Positions 13,511 through 25,886 of a stretch of DNA of 64,000 nucleotides are shown piece after piece. Positions within the stretch are counted from its first letter, which is position 1. Every line of letters starts with the position of its first letter. The stretch comes from Arcuatula senhousia (lineage: Eukaryota > Mollusca > Bivalvia > Mytilida > Mytilidae), in NCBI GenBank assembly GCA_963971305.1, contig OZ020309.1, forward strand, positions 13,323,001 to 13,387,000. Direction: 5' to 3'. The position numbers and the translations under genes are program-made. The notes under the pieces were generated by a model. The model saw only the letters and a program-made list of their open reading frames with translations, was not told where the DNA came from and searched no databases.

Positions 13511-14205
13511 GTAAGATCACTAGAGGGCTTGTCCCGAGGGTAATTCACTTTTCAGAGAAAGTAAGATCACGAGAGAGCTTGTCCCGAGGGTAATTCACTT
13601 TTCAGAGAAAGTAAGATCACTAGAGAGCTTGTCCTGAGGGTAATTCACTTTTCAGAGAAAGTAAGATCACTAGAGGGCTTGTCCCGAGGGTAATTCACTT
13701 TTCAGTGAAAGTAAGATCACTAGAGAGCTTGTCCCGAGGGTAATTCACTTTTCAGAGAAAGTAAGATCACTAGAGAGCTTTTCCCGAGGGTAATTCACTT
13801 TTCAGTGAAAGTAAGATCACTAGAGAGCTTGTCCCGAGGGTAATTCACTTTTCAGAGAAAGTAAGATCACTAGAGAGCTTGTCCCGAGGGTAATTCACTT
13901 TTCAGAGAAAGTAAGATCACTAGAGGGCTTGTCCTGAGGGTAATTCACTTTTCAGAGAAAGTAAGATCACTAGAGGGCTTGTCCCGAGGGTAATTCACTT
14001 TTCAGAGAAAGTAAGATCACTAGAGAGCTTGTCCCGAGGGTAATTCACTTTTCAGAGAAAGTAAGATCACTAGAGAGCTTGTCCCGAGGGTAATTCACTT
14101 TTCAGAGAAAGTAAGATCACTAGAGAGCTTGTCCTGAGGGTAATTCACTTTTCAGTGAAAGTAAGATCACTAGAGATCTTGTCCCCAGGGTAATTCACTT
14201 TACTT
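13511..14205 (+). repeat. 50-bp minisatellite, 14 units in exact register
   Basis: Units start every 50 bp from 13511 to 14161 with no length variation. Thirteen are complete and the last is partial and diverged. Each unit runs GTAAGATCACTAGAGAGCTT, GTCCCGAGGGTAATTCACTT, TTCAGAGAAA. A few substitutions recur in several units: GAGGG for GAGAG, CCTG for CCCG, and CAGTG for CAGAG. Such sharing suggests unequal exchange or gene conversion. There are no spacers, so it is not a CRISPR array. Each unit has an acceptor-like TTCACTTTTCAG five bases before a donor-like GTAAGA. Confidence 0.97.
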
Positions 14206-15079
14206 TTCATGGGGTCTCAAATTTTGTAGGTCAAGGCCATCCACAAAAACCATGAAAACTGATACCCCTTGAATATAATATTAAAATCACAGTATTGTGA
14301 GAAAGTTTCATGATAATCCATTGAGGGTTTTAAAAGTAGCAGCAGATAAGAGATATTTTATAAGGTGAGAGGGTTCAGGGTGGGGAGTTATTATTTGTCA
14401 GCTGTTGCTCATAGTTTTTATAGTTTAATTTCTTATTTTGGTATCAAAACTGAATTTGTTATTTTTGCATCTTCTAAACAGCCAAGGGTTCTTCCCATGC
14501 AGATGAACTTAATTGAAATATGCACAGTCCCTTGCACAGACAGACAGACAGACAGACACTATTTGTATGTACAGACAGTAATTGCTCTTCATCCAAAGAC
14601 TTAAGTATAGAAATGTTTTTGAAAACAATTTTACCGTACATATTAATCTATGCCAATATTTTTTTGTAGAAAAGATCATGATGTTTTATTTGCTGGTAAA
14701 TTATGTAACACTTTGCGCAGTACTTTATATACAGTCTATTATCCTGGGCTGTGTTGATTAATTGAGCAAAACCTGAGTGTAATTAACATTATCTATCTTA
14801 TAATACGCTTTATATTCCAATAATGATAGTTAAGAGGCTTTTAAGGAAAAGATGTTTCACTGTGAAAATTAAAAGCAAATTGGTGCCATTGAAGCTGCTA
14901 GACTTGCTTTTAAAGTTTCATAGGTTTTTTATACAACTGCAAAATTTTCATTATAGGAACACACAATTTTCTGGCTGTATGTTAATTGAAGTCTTTGTGT
15001 GTAAACATTTGGTTTCTTTGAGAAAGCTAATTGTTATGAATTTTTCAGTATGACATTTTTAACCATAACGACCTAACTT

Positions 15080-16420
15080 ATCAGGGCCTAACTGTTTAAA
15101 AAAAAAGATCAATAAGGGCTGAATTGTATGTACAAATGTATTGACAAAACTCATGATGTAGAATCTGATTTTAATATTTCTTTTTTCATTGTATCCATCA
15201 CAAAATTCTGTTAGCCATATGTAATGGTAACAAAACTACAGGGTGTCACAGTTTAGCCACATTTAAAAAAGATTAACTTCTTTATATGTTGCCTAATTTT
15301 GGTCATCTTTTTCTTATTAGAATTCTTGTAACCTAGTGCCTGCATTTTAGCAAAAAGATTTTCAATATGTCTTACCCGTGTTCAAGAAATAGGTGTCAAA
15401 GTTGCCGAAACATGTAAGAGTTTGTCTTGAAAAATGATATCCTTGCAGTACCTTGAATTGTAGTGGACCAACATATTATTATGAAATCTTGAAATAACTG
15501 TTACTTACTATTTAAGGAGGGTCCTTTAGAAGTTAAGTCATAGAAGTTTACCTCTGCTGTTTTAGAAAAAAGTGACTAAAGAGGACATTTATGGAAAAAA
15601 CTGATGTTGTCCTGTTTCCTTTTCATTCAATTTGGTTGATTCTTTTTTCTTTCTATTCTCCATTAAATTCTATCAAAAATATTTTATATGGTGTTATTGT
15701 ATCTTGCTTGTTCCATTACAATGATTAAGGCATCAAAGTTAAAGGCCTCACTTAAAAATCAAAACTTTTTAGCCAACCTGAATTTAATAGTATTTTGAGG
15801 TATTGCCACTTTACTTCTATTCTTACATATCTGAGACTGCTTTGAAACTTTGTACACTCAATGTCTATAAGATGCTATTAACATACTTACTTTTGAGAGG
15901 TATTTATTTTCACAGATTTCACATCTAGCTAATTTACCTGAAAAGATAACATGTAAATGAAATGAATATAATATTGAACAGAAACTGAGAAAGCCCAAAA
16001 ATAAGTACCAGTGAACTTGAGAGTGAAATTATAGTATTACACAATCAAACAATTAACATGGCAGCCAATGCTAGAAATAGACAGACTTAAGTTTTGGGCT
16101 AATACGAAGAACCAACCTTCCAGCTTCAGAATTATAAACTTTACTAAAGTCTCCAAGTTGTCAGATGTCACGCTTGAAGGACCTTAGATGAATGAAAAAT
16201 CATGCAGTTTGCAAAAAAAAAATATTTGGGTTAATTTAAATTTTTTTTTTTATGTCAAATATTCAAGGAAATGCTTGTGTCAAAAATGCATAGTGAGTCC
16301 ACAATGGGCTGCATGTGTCCAAAGCAAATGACGATATTGGGTGTTGTATGGTAAGTACAAATGTACTCGGTTCAACATGTTGCAGTCATATTATGCTGAG
16401 CTCAATATAGCTTTTTGATT
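15080..16420 (+). mobile_element. Old, diverged copy of hairpin family A
   Basis: It shares, in the same order, many phrases with the better-preserved copies at 21168 and 44655: TATTGACAAAACTC, ATTTCTTTTTTCATTG, GTCAAAAATGCAT, AGTCCACAATGGGC, GGTTCAACATGTTGC and the terminal TAGCTTTTTGAT. The head hairpin is no longer recognisable, so the 5' boundary is approximate. The 3' end abuts another hairpin-headed element. Confidence 0.6.
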
Positions 16421-16866
16421 TAATCCCCGAGCCAACTAAAGTTCAGGGGATATAGTGTTTGGTGTGTTTGTTTGTATGTACATATGTAATGGTTTTTGGT
16501 TTGTCAGTAACTTAGGAAATACACATCATAAAAGAATGATATTTGGCCAGTGGGCACATCTTTGATGCATGGTTGTAAGCATCTGTACCAAAATAAGGTT
16601 ACCATGGCCTTTTTTTTTCAGTTAAAGTTTTGGTTAAGGTCTATATCTCAGCAACTACAAGTGACAGAGATATGATATTGGGTCAGTGGGTACATCTTGG
16701 ATAATGATCAGCATTGGCACCAAAATTAGGTCACCTTGACCTACATATTCTGCATGAATGACTCAAGTTGAGGTCCATTATCTTTGCAACTGCAAGTGGT
16801 AGAGTGATGATATTGGGTCATTAGGTTCATCTTTGATATAAACCATAATGGGTGAGGGGATTAGGG
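16421..16866 (+). mobile_element. Hairpin-headed repeat, family H
   Basis: The head is a hairpin, ATCCCC ... GGGGAT with inner AACT-AAA-GTT (16422-16451). Two or three diverged core units follow, marked by TATCTCAGCAACTAC and ATCTTTGCAACTGC and by GATATTGGGTCA. The block ends near GTGAGGGGATTAGG, which repeats the GGGGAT arm of the head. No reading frame of note. The layout is the same as in other hairpin-headed families here, but with its own stem sequence. Confidence 0.6.
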
Positions 16867-17087
16867 ACTGCTCCATTTCTTCATTGCTATTTTGTTATGG
16901 TTTGGGTTTTGTATTAGTTTAGTTATAATGTTTATTTTGCCATCAAAGGAAGATTCCTGATGCTGTGATGTTTGTGATTCATACAGTGAGTTTCAAAAGA
17001 GCAAACTTCTTCATTGTAACTGTTTCTTTTAAATTATTTTACAGTTCAAATTCGAATTTTATTTAAATTTCCATATTTATTTTTCAG

Positions 17088-17126
17088 GATGGGTTGAGCA
17101 GAACCAGAAACTTACAACAGACTGAG
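17088..17126 (+). CDS. ROS1: ROS1/sevenless-like receptor, 39-bp linker exon
   Basis: A small exon flanked by TTATTTTTCAG and the donor GTATGA, phase 0 on both sides. It encodes DGLSRTRNLQQTE, a polar linker without cysteine between the cysteine-rich exons at 11198 and 27596. Its length is a multiple of three and both splice sites are good, so it could be constitutive or skipped without breaking frame. It is the least distinctive exon of the series. The case rests on phase and splice signals rather than on sequence similarity. Confidence 0.6.
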
Positions 17127-18689
17127 GTATGATATATATTATTTTAGTTACTTTTTCATTTCCTTCCTAGTCTAGAACAAATTACCATACAAGTTCAAAT
17201 GATTAGGTGATAAAACCAGAAAAAAATGTAGCTATAGCTACACAAGCAAGCAAAAATGCAGTGAACATGGTCTCTAGTGATTGTATCCTTTGTACAAACA
17301 CTGTTAGTGCTGAATAGTAATAAGAAGAAAGAAATGTAAAAAATAGTCCCTGAGCGTAACAATGTGTATCGTTTGTGGTAGAATGAAATGCCCTCTTAAA
17401 TTATATACCTGAGGAGCCTTGGATTGTGACCAGTGGTCACTCCAGTATGCACTGTCTTAAAGTGCTGGACGGTCAGGCAGATATTTTTTTTATATATATA
17501 ATACACAGAGTATTTAATGTTTTTTTTTAATATTTTTGTATGATTCTAATATTCCAAGACACTGTTCCAAGTTTATGACTGAACAATGTTGAACTCAAAA
17601 AGATAATGCGTCTTAACATTTCCATATAGAGTAAGATTCCCTCTGGGTAATTTCTCAAATATCACCACTTTTATGATACTAATCATCATCAACATTGCTG
17701 ATTACAACTTCTAGAATAATTGAATCTCAATTCTACTTACTGTATCTCAACACAAAAGCTCTTTTATCTGTTATCTTGTTCATTGTGCTTAAACAACTTA
17801 TTGCTCTTTGTTACATAATTTTTTGGTCTATTCAAACTTTTGTTGTATTTTTCTTTGATGAGTCTTGTAGGCACAATGGCATTCATTGTGTTGTTTTATG
17901 TGCTTGTCCTATTTTAAAGTTACTTGTAATGATTTAAAGACACAAATAAGACCATCAGTGCTGTTAGAGATATTTTATCAGTACAAATATAGTCTAGTTC
18001 TTCAAACATTTGAACTTTAAACTACATAATTGATCTAATAATGATTTATTACATTTAGGGAAAATGACCACTATATATTTGGTTATAAAGACCCACTTTA
18101 TTTTGACATTTAAATATTATGAATCTCAAAATTTCACAATGAATTATCTACTTATACTCACCTTTGACTCTATATAAGTCTTTATATCTTGAGAATATGA
18201 TAAAGGAAACCAGAAAAACACAGAAGCCTATAATGTTTGAGCCAAACAGTTTAGAATTAAATGTAATAATTTTTTGGTTTATTGAACTATTAATTGGATT
18301 TTTTATGGTGTTGTAAAATGTGCACCATGAAAATGTTCATGCTTTACTATTAACCCATACATACTTAAGAATGAATTTATTGGCCAGATAGCACTACAAA
18401 TTCTAACTTTATCATGTTTATGTGCTTTTCTAAAATTTATTCATTAACTATTCAGATTTGAATTTACTTTGTTTTTTTTGTTTTGACGATTACTTAAAAC
18501 TTTATATCAGTTTATTAATGCAACTAGAGACTAGTACAGTCATGGCATACATTATAAAACAGTGACAATGACATACATTATAAAACAATGACAATGACAT
18601 ACATGAATAATAACAAATTGACATGAAGTATATGAAACAAACATATAGTCAGTAATTAATAAACATTTTATATCAAATATTGGAACTAA

Positions 18690-19857
18690 CTAGGCTCTCC
18701 CTTCCTCAGTTCTAATGACCGATCTATAAAAGAGACAATAATCCCAATTTCTTCAGGTGTTGACGGGTTAAAATTTTTATTAGTTTTTCATTATTGTTAA
18801 GCAGATCAAAATTTGGATACCAATCTAAAAGGTTTAAGTAATGTATCCCTTTCTTTTTTGTTAATTGTACAGTTTAAAAAGAAATGTTGCTCATCATCTA
18901 AAGTATTACAGGTTTCACATAGTCTCAAATGCCTGGGAATTTTTAAATATCTACCAGTTTCAATAAATAATTTATGGTCACTAATTCTAAACTTTGTTAT
19001 GTTTTGACGTACTTTTTTATTTGGATGTTTTAAGTAAAACTCCATTTGATTTTTTGTTACTTTAATACTTTTATATAAGAACAACTTATTGTCTTCTGTT
19101 AAATTTTCTATTTTGTTAATAGTTATTTTTTTATAATATTCGGTCACATTGTCTTTAATTGTTTTTTTAACATGACCTAATTTTTTTATTGGATCCCAGT
19201 TTGCTAACTGATGTTTTTGTATATTAGTTTCTTCCAAAATATTTTTTGCAAAATGTTCCAAGAATATGTTCCCTCAACATCTAGTTTTTCTGTTAGTTGA
19301 AAAGCTTCCTTTAGTATTGGATTAATATCATTGCTATAGAGTCTAGCAAGATATGATATGGCTTGTATTTTTACATTGGATTCAACAGGAAGTCTATCAA
19401 GTTCAGCTCTAGTTGCTAAATTTGAGGAACTTCTCTTAGTTCCAAGTGTATTCTTACAAAAACTTAGATGTAGCTTCTCAATAGGTGTTTTATCTATAAA
19501 CGTATTGGGATCTACCTCTAGATTGTTCTTGTGAGCTCTAAGTTTGGCTCTATAATATTTCAAATAATGGTCCATGAAGCTTATTTCAGCATTATAAGTT
19601 AAAATAGGATGAATGAGTGTATCAAATATATTGCATGAAACTTTCACAGGAATTTGACTTAAGTCTGATGTGTACCCCTTCACAGTAAAAAGTACTTTTC
19701 TGGCCTTATTTGTCATATCCACAGTACTGTTTACCAGACTACCATTGCTATTTATTAAGCATCCCAGGTATCTAAATTCTTTTACATTCTGAATAGGAAT
19801 ATTTTTATACTCTGTGAATGAAGTTGGTATATTAACAGGTTTATTTTGAAAAATCAT
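18690..19857 (-). pseudogene. LINE ORF2 C-terminal part with zinc knuckle, frameshifted
   Basis: Two overlapping frames (19204-19857 and 18806-19261) together give the post-RT region. The first holds FRYLGCLINSNGSL and the block FCKNTLGTKRSSSNLATRAE, typical of the connection between reverse transcriptase and C-terminus in CR1/Jockey-like elements. The second holds CETC...DDEQHFFLNC, a CXXC-H-C knuckle. Compared with the copy at 3967, a short deletion near 18836 shifts the frame after ERDTLLK. The remaining ~40 codons continue in another frame to about 18690. Decayed, not expressed as a full protein. Confidence 0.8.
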
Positions 19858-21166
19858 ACTTTTAGTTTTACTGGCATTTACAGTTAATTGCCATTTATCA
19901 CAATATTCTGAGAGATTTGTTAAACTATTTTGCAGGCCTTCTTTGCTCTCTGATAGAATGATAAGGTCATCTGCAAACAGTAAGCTTCCAAGTTTTGAAT
20001 TTAATAGTGTTAAAGGTTCACAAGTATCTTTAGAAAATATGTCACTTAAGTCATTAATAAAAATGTTAAATAAAGTGGGACTAATAGAGTCTCATTGTCT
20101 CACTCCTTTATCTATTTTGAATGGACTTGAAATAAAGTTTTGGTGCTTTAAAGAGCCCAAGGTATTCTTAAACTGATTTTTAATTATATTGTACATATTT
20201 TGTCCAATTCCCATGTTTTTAAGCTTTTAAAGAAGGCCATTTCTCCAAAGGGAGTCAAAGGCCTTTTGTAAGTCAACAAAACATACATAAACCTTTTTTT
20301 TATTTTTATGAAGATATTTATTTATTAAAGATTTAAGAATAAAAAGACTGTCAGAAGTCCTATGATTACTTCTGAATCCAAATTGGGAATTATTATATTT
20401 GTTTTCCATAAATTTGGTTTAAGCCTTGCATTAAGAATAGCACTGAAAACTTTTGAGAGGCAACTCATCAATGAGATACCTCTATAGTTATTTAGATTCA
20501 ATTTATCTCCAGATTTATGTAGAGCTATTATATAGGATTCTTCCCATTTTTGGGGATAATATCCTGATTTTGAAATCACGTTGAAAAGTTTTGTCAGAGA
20601 TTTAAGCGTGACATCTTTGCTGTATTTTAGTATTTCATTTATTATCTTATCAGGTCCACTAGTTTTGCCAGATTTTAATTTTTGAAGGATAATTTTAACC
20701 TCTTCACAAGTTATAGGTTTATCAGTGCTTTCATTCCATTTTATGTTTTTTTCAACATTTTCTGTTTCCTTTTCAACATATTTTTGGAATAATTTATTAG
20801 TTGTACTACAATTCCCTTGATTTTTAAAGTGGTTTTCAAGAGGAGTCAATTCTTTAAATATTTCCTCTTCAGTTTCTTCCTTGTGTGTTACATCATGTTT
20901 CATATCTTTTAATATAGACCAATATTCCTGTTTATCATGTCTAAATGAGCCTTCAAGTTTTTTATATAAATTTTGTTTATATTGAGTCTTTTTAAATTTT
21001 GATGTCCTCTTTAATTGCTTTAAAAGTGTGTGGTACCTTATTTTATATTCTTCATTATATGGACTGATTTTTATATTTTTTCCTATAAAATTAATTTGAT
21101 GTTTCAACTCTAAAATAGAATTATCTGACCATTTTTGTTTTGTTTTAACTTTCTTAGTTTTTCTTT
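19858..21166 (-). pseudogene. LINE reverse transcriptase domain, broken
   Basis: The fingers and palm lie in 20325-21107: LKSGKTSGPDKIINEILKY, then YYPQKWEESYIIALHKSGDK and NNYRGISLMS. The motif FVDLQKAFDSLW (metal-binding aspartate) is in 20227-20409. Further on, the frame reads GVRQ, a stop where glycine is expected, DSISPTLFNIFINDL, and then the catalytic FADD at 19966-19977 within LLFADDLIILSES. Motifs are in the correct order for a non-LTR retrotransposon RT, but at least two frame changes and one stop separate them. Cut from the endonuclease by the family A element at 21168-22430. Confidence 0.88.
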
Positions 21167-21167
21167 T

Positions 21168-22430
21168 TATACGACCGCAAAATTTTTGCGATCGTATTAT
21201 GTTATGGCGATGTCGTTGTCGTCGTTGTCGTCGTTGTCGTCGTCGTTGTCGTCTGTAGACACTTTGGTTTCCGTGAGATAACTTTAGTTGTAGATAACCA
21301 ATAGTTATAAAATTTTGATATGATGTTTATAACCATTAAAGGAAGGTTGGTATTGCATTTGGGGTTTCTGGCCCCTACCTTTTAAGAAAAAAGGGCCAAA
21401 AGGGGCAAAAATGTGTATATTGACAAAACGTCTGTAGAATGCTTAATTTTCATCTAATTTTGATCATTCTTTTTTTATTGTATTCCTCAATAAATTCTGT
21501 CAACAAAATGTATCAACGGCTTTGATGTATCTTGTACCATTACATTGCTACTGGGGGTCAAAAAGGGGCAACACCCCAAAAATTGACTTTTTTATTTGTG
21601 GTCCGATTTTCAAAATCTTTTTTTCATTGAAATCCTTGTGAAAATCCCTGCCTGCATTTTTCAATCAGATTTGCAATATCTCTTACCGTTTTTGAGAATT
21701 TAGGGGTTAAAGGGGCCAAAAACACTGTTTTTATAAGTTTGTCTTTTAAACCAAAAATTAAGTTGTAGTGGGCCTGCCAATTGTTATGAAGTTTTGATAT
21801 GATGATTATATCCACTAAAGGAATGTTCGTTTTGTATTTGGGGTTTGTGGCCCCTTCTGTTTTAGAAAAAAGGGCCAAAAAGGGCTAAAACGGGTGTATT
21901 GACAAACCTGTTGGAGAATGTTTTTCATTCATTCGATTTTGAAAATTCTTTTTTTATTGAATTCATCATTAAATTCTATCTACCTTAATATATCAATGTT
22001 TTTGATATGTATTTCACCATTACATTGCTACAGGGGGGGGGGGCTAAAGACAGGCCACGCCCTTAAAATCAACTTTTTTATTTGTGGTCCGATTTTCAAA
22101 ATCTTTTTTTCATTGGATTCCTTGTGAATATTTCTGCCTTATTCTTTAATCGGATTTGCAATATTTTTACCGTTTTTGAGAAATTAGGGGTCAAATGGCC
22201 AAAATTGTAAATTAATACATGAATATATTAATAAGGCTTTTGTATTAGATTTTGATGTAAATATAAATGTGTCAAAAATGCATTTTTAAGTCCACCACAG
22301 GATGCATGTGTCAAAAAGCTTTGTAAGTCCACCATGGGCTTCATGTGACCAAAGCAATGGACTATCCATACTGGGCCTCCAAGGTACAGGGTTCAACTTG
22401 TTGCGGTCGTATCATCGGCGTAGCTTTTTA
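21168..22430 (+). mobile_element. Hairpin-headed element, family A copy 1, inserted in the LINE
   Basis: The head is a near-perfect hairpin, ATACGACCGCAAAA then TTTTGCGATCGTAT, followed by GTCGTT/GTCGTC triplets (about 21206-21252). Two core units with a period near 480 bp follow, each with TGTGGTCCGATTTTCAAAAT. The 3' end has TTGCGGTCGTAT, the inverted copy of the head arm, then GGCGTAGCTTTTTAT. CTTTTTAT occurs at both edges. The LINE reading frame (YSCKIKKIK ... RKTKKVKTK) resumes across the insertion, which fixes the boundaries to within a few bases. No coding capacity. Confidence 0.85.
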
Positions 22431-23522
22431 TTTTCTTTATTTTACAAGAATAATCAGACATTCTATAAAAAATATTTGATAATTTATTTGTTGCGGCATC
22501 AACACCTTTTTGATCATCTGAAAAAATTTTCAGTTCAAAATCAACAAGATCTTCTATTACTTGTCTATTTGATATAAAATCACTTAATTTAATTTTAGAT
22601 TTCTCTTGGTCCCAATGATATGAAAAAGTTGAAGACCATCTTTTATCTGAGAATATATCTTCATTTGTTTGTAAGCTAAAGTTACATTTCAATGAACATT
22701 CTGTTTGTGTATGGTCTGATAAATAGTTCAGATCATCTGTTTTAAAGTGTCGAACTGAGGAAAGGAGATCTTCACTAACAATGGCATAATCTACAACACT
22801 ACTACCATTTGCAGTAAAACATGTAAAATTTCCCAAGATATCTCCTATATATCTGCCATTCAAAATCCTAAGTCTAGAGGAAACACATAATTCCAAAAGA
22901 TGCTCTCCCTGTAAATTTGAAACTTTATCAGCACTATTTCTTTTAGAGCTCTGATCTATTCTATAATTTTCTGGTAATAAATCATTGTCTTGAAAGCGAT
23001 TTAAATCTACAGAATCATTCTCAATGTAATCTAGCTTTGAGTCAGTCTTAGAGTTAAAATCACCAATCAGAACAATTTTTCCTTTGTTACTGAAGTTATT
23101 AATTTCATTTTCAAGATATAAGTAATCTTCATTATAGTGATTGGATGTAACCGGTGGCATGTACACAGCGCATACATATATGTCCTCTGGGATACCAAAA
23201 TATTGCTTTTTTAATTTAAACCATAATCTGTTTTCTGAGTCAGAACCCTTTTCAATAAATTCTAGTCCTTTACTTAGATATTTTTTATAATATATAATGA
23301 TACCCCCACTATGTCTTCTCGATTTTTTCTTTTTTTACGAGATTTACTGTGAGTACAATAACCAGGAATAAGGATATCTTTTGTCTCACCAGTCCAAGTT
23401 TCTAGTAGAATGTTTATATCACTTTTAACCTTTTCTAAAAATAAATCATCTTTGTGTTTTTCCCCCAGACCATGGATATTCCAGGCAGATATACTTATTT
23501 GCTTTTTATGCTTAGAAGCCAT
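22431..23522 (-). pseudogene. LINE ORF2 N-terminal AP-type endonuclease
   Basis: The frame from 23522 gives SAWNIHGLGEKH and INILLETWTGE, the N and E blocks of the exonuclease/endonuclease/phosphatase fold. After a frameshift the frame from 23166 gives VLIGDFNSKTD (GDFN block), SVVDYAIVSE and YLSDHTQTE (SDH block with the catalytic histidine). The intervening residues (YLSKGLEFIEKGSD...) can be read in between. These blocks are diagnostic for the target-nicking endonuclease of non-LTR retrotransposons. The domain is otherwise complete, and the frame runs into the family A insertion at 22430. Confidence 0.87.
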
Positions 23523-24593
23523 TTTTCATTGTCTACTAAAAGTGGAAAATTTTGGGCTTAATTCAGCAATGTTATATATAAATTTAGTTTTAATTTTAGT
23601 TTCCAAGAAACATTAATTAAATTGAAATTGAAAATTTCAATCTGATCATTCTTTTTCTTTTTTCAAAAAACAAAATGCCATTTCAGTATCTAATAAAAGC
23701 AAATTTATTTTAATTTATCCCATATAGTGTATGGTTTTCCAATTATAGTTTTGATTAAGATTTATAAACATAAATTGTGTTGTTTTTTTTTCTTTTTTTT
23801 TTTACGTACATTTTAACATGAACATGCTTCATCTTTAAAGGTGGAAGAAAAAAGAAAAAAAAAATATATAATGAAATAATTATATAACAATATTAGAGTT
23901 TTTACCTTCATACATGTTACAAACTTATTTCAAACAAACATTATAATATTTCTGAAATATTTTCATGTCAAAATTTTTCATTTCTATACAAAATTGTATA
24001 CAATCCATGTAAAGTATTTACATTTATAAACTTCTTTAATTAAATTTCTTTTCTTTAACAACATATGAAACTTTTTGTGTAATTTATAAACCAAAATTCA
24101 ACATATTCATATATAACATATGTATTTTTATAATATTAAAGATTTCTTTCTTTCTACATTCAAACAATATACCCTTTTCGAAATACTATTTCCATCTTAC
24201 AAATACACATTTACATTAATATTCAATCAAGCAACAAATAACTTTTTGAAATGTTTTCACATACAACTTCACAAATATACATGTACTATATATCCAATTA
24301 GACAAAAAAGTCATAAGTCCTTTTTGAACTTTTTTCAACAAAATTTAACCTGAAATCTGGCAATTTGATTTCACTAATTACATGTTTTTCATTATGTATT
24401 CTAGCTTACTAAAAATTTTGCCTTTGTTTGTAAAGCTATTTTGTTGCATGTGCAAACTTGATTTTTTATGTTCACCATTTTCATACATGTAGGAAGGTGT
24501 ACTTTGTTTATAATGAAATTGAATTTCTCTATTGTTATAAAATGGTGATTGCCTCTGACTAGGTTCACTGTATTAATGTTGATACATGTATGT

Positions 24594-25220
24594 CTATTGG
24601 TTGGCCGGTTTATGGTTTCTATAACCCTGATCTACATTCATATATTGTGTTGTCTTTTTGTTTTGACTTTGTAATTTACTGTGTGTGTAAATGTACCCTT
24701 GACTAGGTGTTTCATATACTTTCATCCCCAAGATTGGGTTTAATACTTCTTTCAAACATTTTACATATTGACCCACCCCACTTGTACTGAGGTGTATACC
24801 ATCATAAAAACAATTGCTTTTCATATTGAAAAATTCAACATAATCAATATTGCTACATGTATCTGTACAAAAATCCTTGAGTAAAATATTGAACATACAT
24901 CTTTTTTCATTAAATTCAACAGTTTTTTGACCATTATTGTAGTATCTTGGAAGTAGCTCACACATTACAATTTTGGCACTAGGTAACACTTCTTTGGTTT
25001 TTTTAACAAGAAGTTCTATTTCCTTCATAACTCCATCTGGTGTTTTAGATTCTAAGTCATTTGATCCGACTTGAAATACAACATTTTTGGCATGTATTTT
25101 GAAGTAAATTGTCGCACCATATACTGTTTTGTCATCTAGGGTTGTAATGATAGATTTTTTGTTCTTATATAGCTTGCCCTTTAAAATTATGATGACCTGA
25201 ATGATGTGTAGTTTTGTCAA
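24594..25220 (-). pseudogene. LINE ORF1 with SGNH/GDSL-type esterase domain
   Basis: A 208-residue frame containing VVFQVGSNDLESK (block with GSND), VLPSAKIVMCELLPRYYN, and FYDGIHLSTSGVGQYVK (block with the catalytic D and H). This is the SGNH hydrolase pattern of the esterase found in ORF1 of CR1-like LINEs. The nucleophile block seems to lie in another frame just upstream (near 25190, reading SGHHNFKGQ where DSH..KG is expected), so a frameshift separates it. It stands about 1.1 kb 5' of the endonuclease on the same strand, the expected LINE order. It is not a cellular esterase gene. Confidence 0.8.
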
Positions 25221-25886
25221 ACTGTGCTTGTTACAAAAGACAATTTAACATTCTGGCATTTTTGAAAACTAACTTGATTTCCCCTGGTGCCATGGGTGAG
25301 ACCTTGTAGAAGGGTTTTTGCATTTCTTATTGCAGCATTAAGTTTTGCTGTAATATAGTCATTATCTTACATGCTATAATCGTTATGATGACTTAAAATG
25401 GTTAATTAACACCTTGGATATAGCTTGTGTTGAGACGGACTTTCCTGTATGAATTGCTTGATTGTCGATTTTTAGATTTCTCTTAAGTAATCTATTTCGT
25501 TTTTCCATTAACTGATTTGGCAAAACTAGAATGTAGAATGGTTTATCATAGGACTAAATCAAATGAAAGAGAATGCATTTATCTGGTCACTTCATGGTAA
25601 TGTTAATCATGTAAGCAGTTTATTTTAGATTGGGGATAAGCAGTCTTCATTCAGTGACCATTATATAAGTATTTAGAATTAAGTAACTAGGTTTATTACA
25701 TGTGGTGACTATGTCCTTTTGCAGTACAAATGATTAAGAGTAAGTGTTTCACAAAAACTACATGAGTTTATAATATTATGCCTGTAACACTTGTATCTGT
25801 ATACAGGTTAAAAAAAAAATTACAAATTTTTGAAAGAGCTAAAATGTCCAATGGTTTTCTCAGTCATGCTACTAGTGGTCATATTT

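Larger units (their letters stand above)
11264..17087 (+). other. Intron 2 (5.8 kb)
   Basis: Phase-0 intron. About 11650-11960 is an imperfect tandem duplication with a period near 150 bp (CTTTTAATGCATT, TTTACACCTACATGTAC). The 50-bp minisatellite occupies 13511-14205. A short CAGA microsatellite lies near 14538-14558. A decayed member of hairpin family A occupies about 15080-16420, directly abutting a family H element (16421-16866). I recognise nothing in the stretches 12000-13500 and 14210-15080. Confidence 0.7.
18503..25250 (-). mobile_element. CR1/L2-like LINE, near full length, decayed, with nested insertion
   Basis: On the minus strand the order is ORF1 esterase (24594-25220), AP-type endonuclease (about 22431-23522), reverse transcriptase (about 19860-21160), C-terminal region and zinc knuckle (18806-19857), and a 3' UTR ending near 18503 with TTGCATTAATAAA. 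The same 3' end is found at 3967-4395. An esterase-bearing ORF1 is known from CR1-like non-LTR retrotransposons, so that clade is favoured; a phylogeny would be needed to be sure. Several frameshifts, stops and the 1.26-kb family A insertion make it non-functional. No poly(A) or target duplication was identified. Confidence 0.85.

Noticed and set aside
13511..14205. Regular array resembling a CRISPR
   Set aside because: Units are contiguous 50-bp tandem copies without unique spacers, in an animal intron.
24594..25220. A host GDSL esterase gene
   Set aside because: Position and strand relative to the endonuclease and RT, and the broken nucleophile block, fit LINE ORF1.
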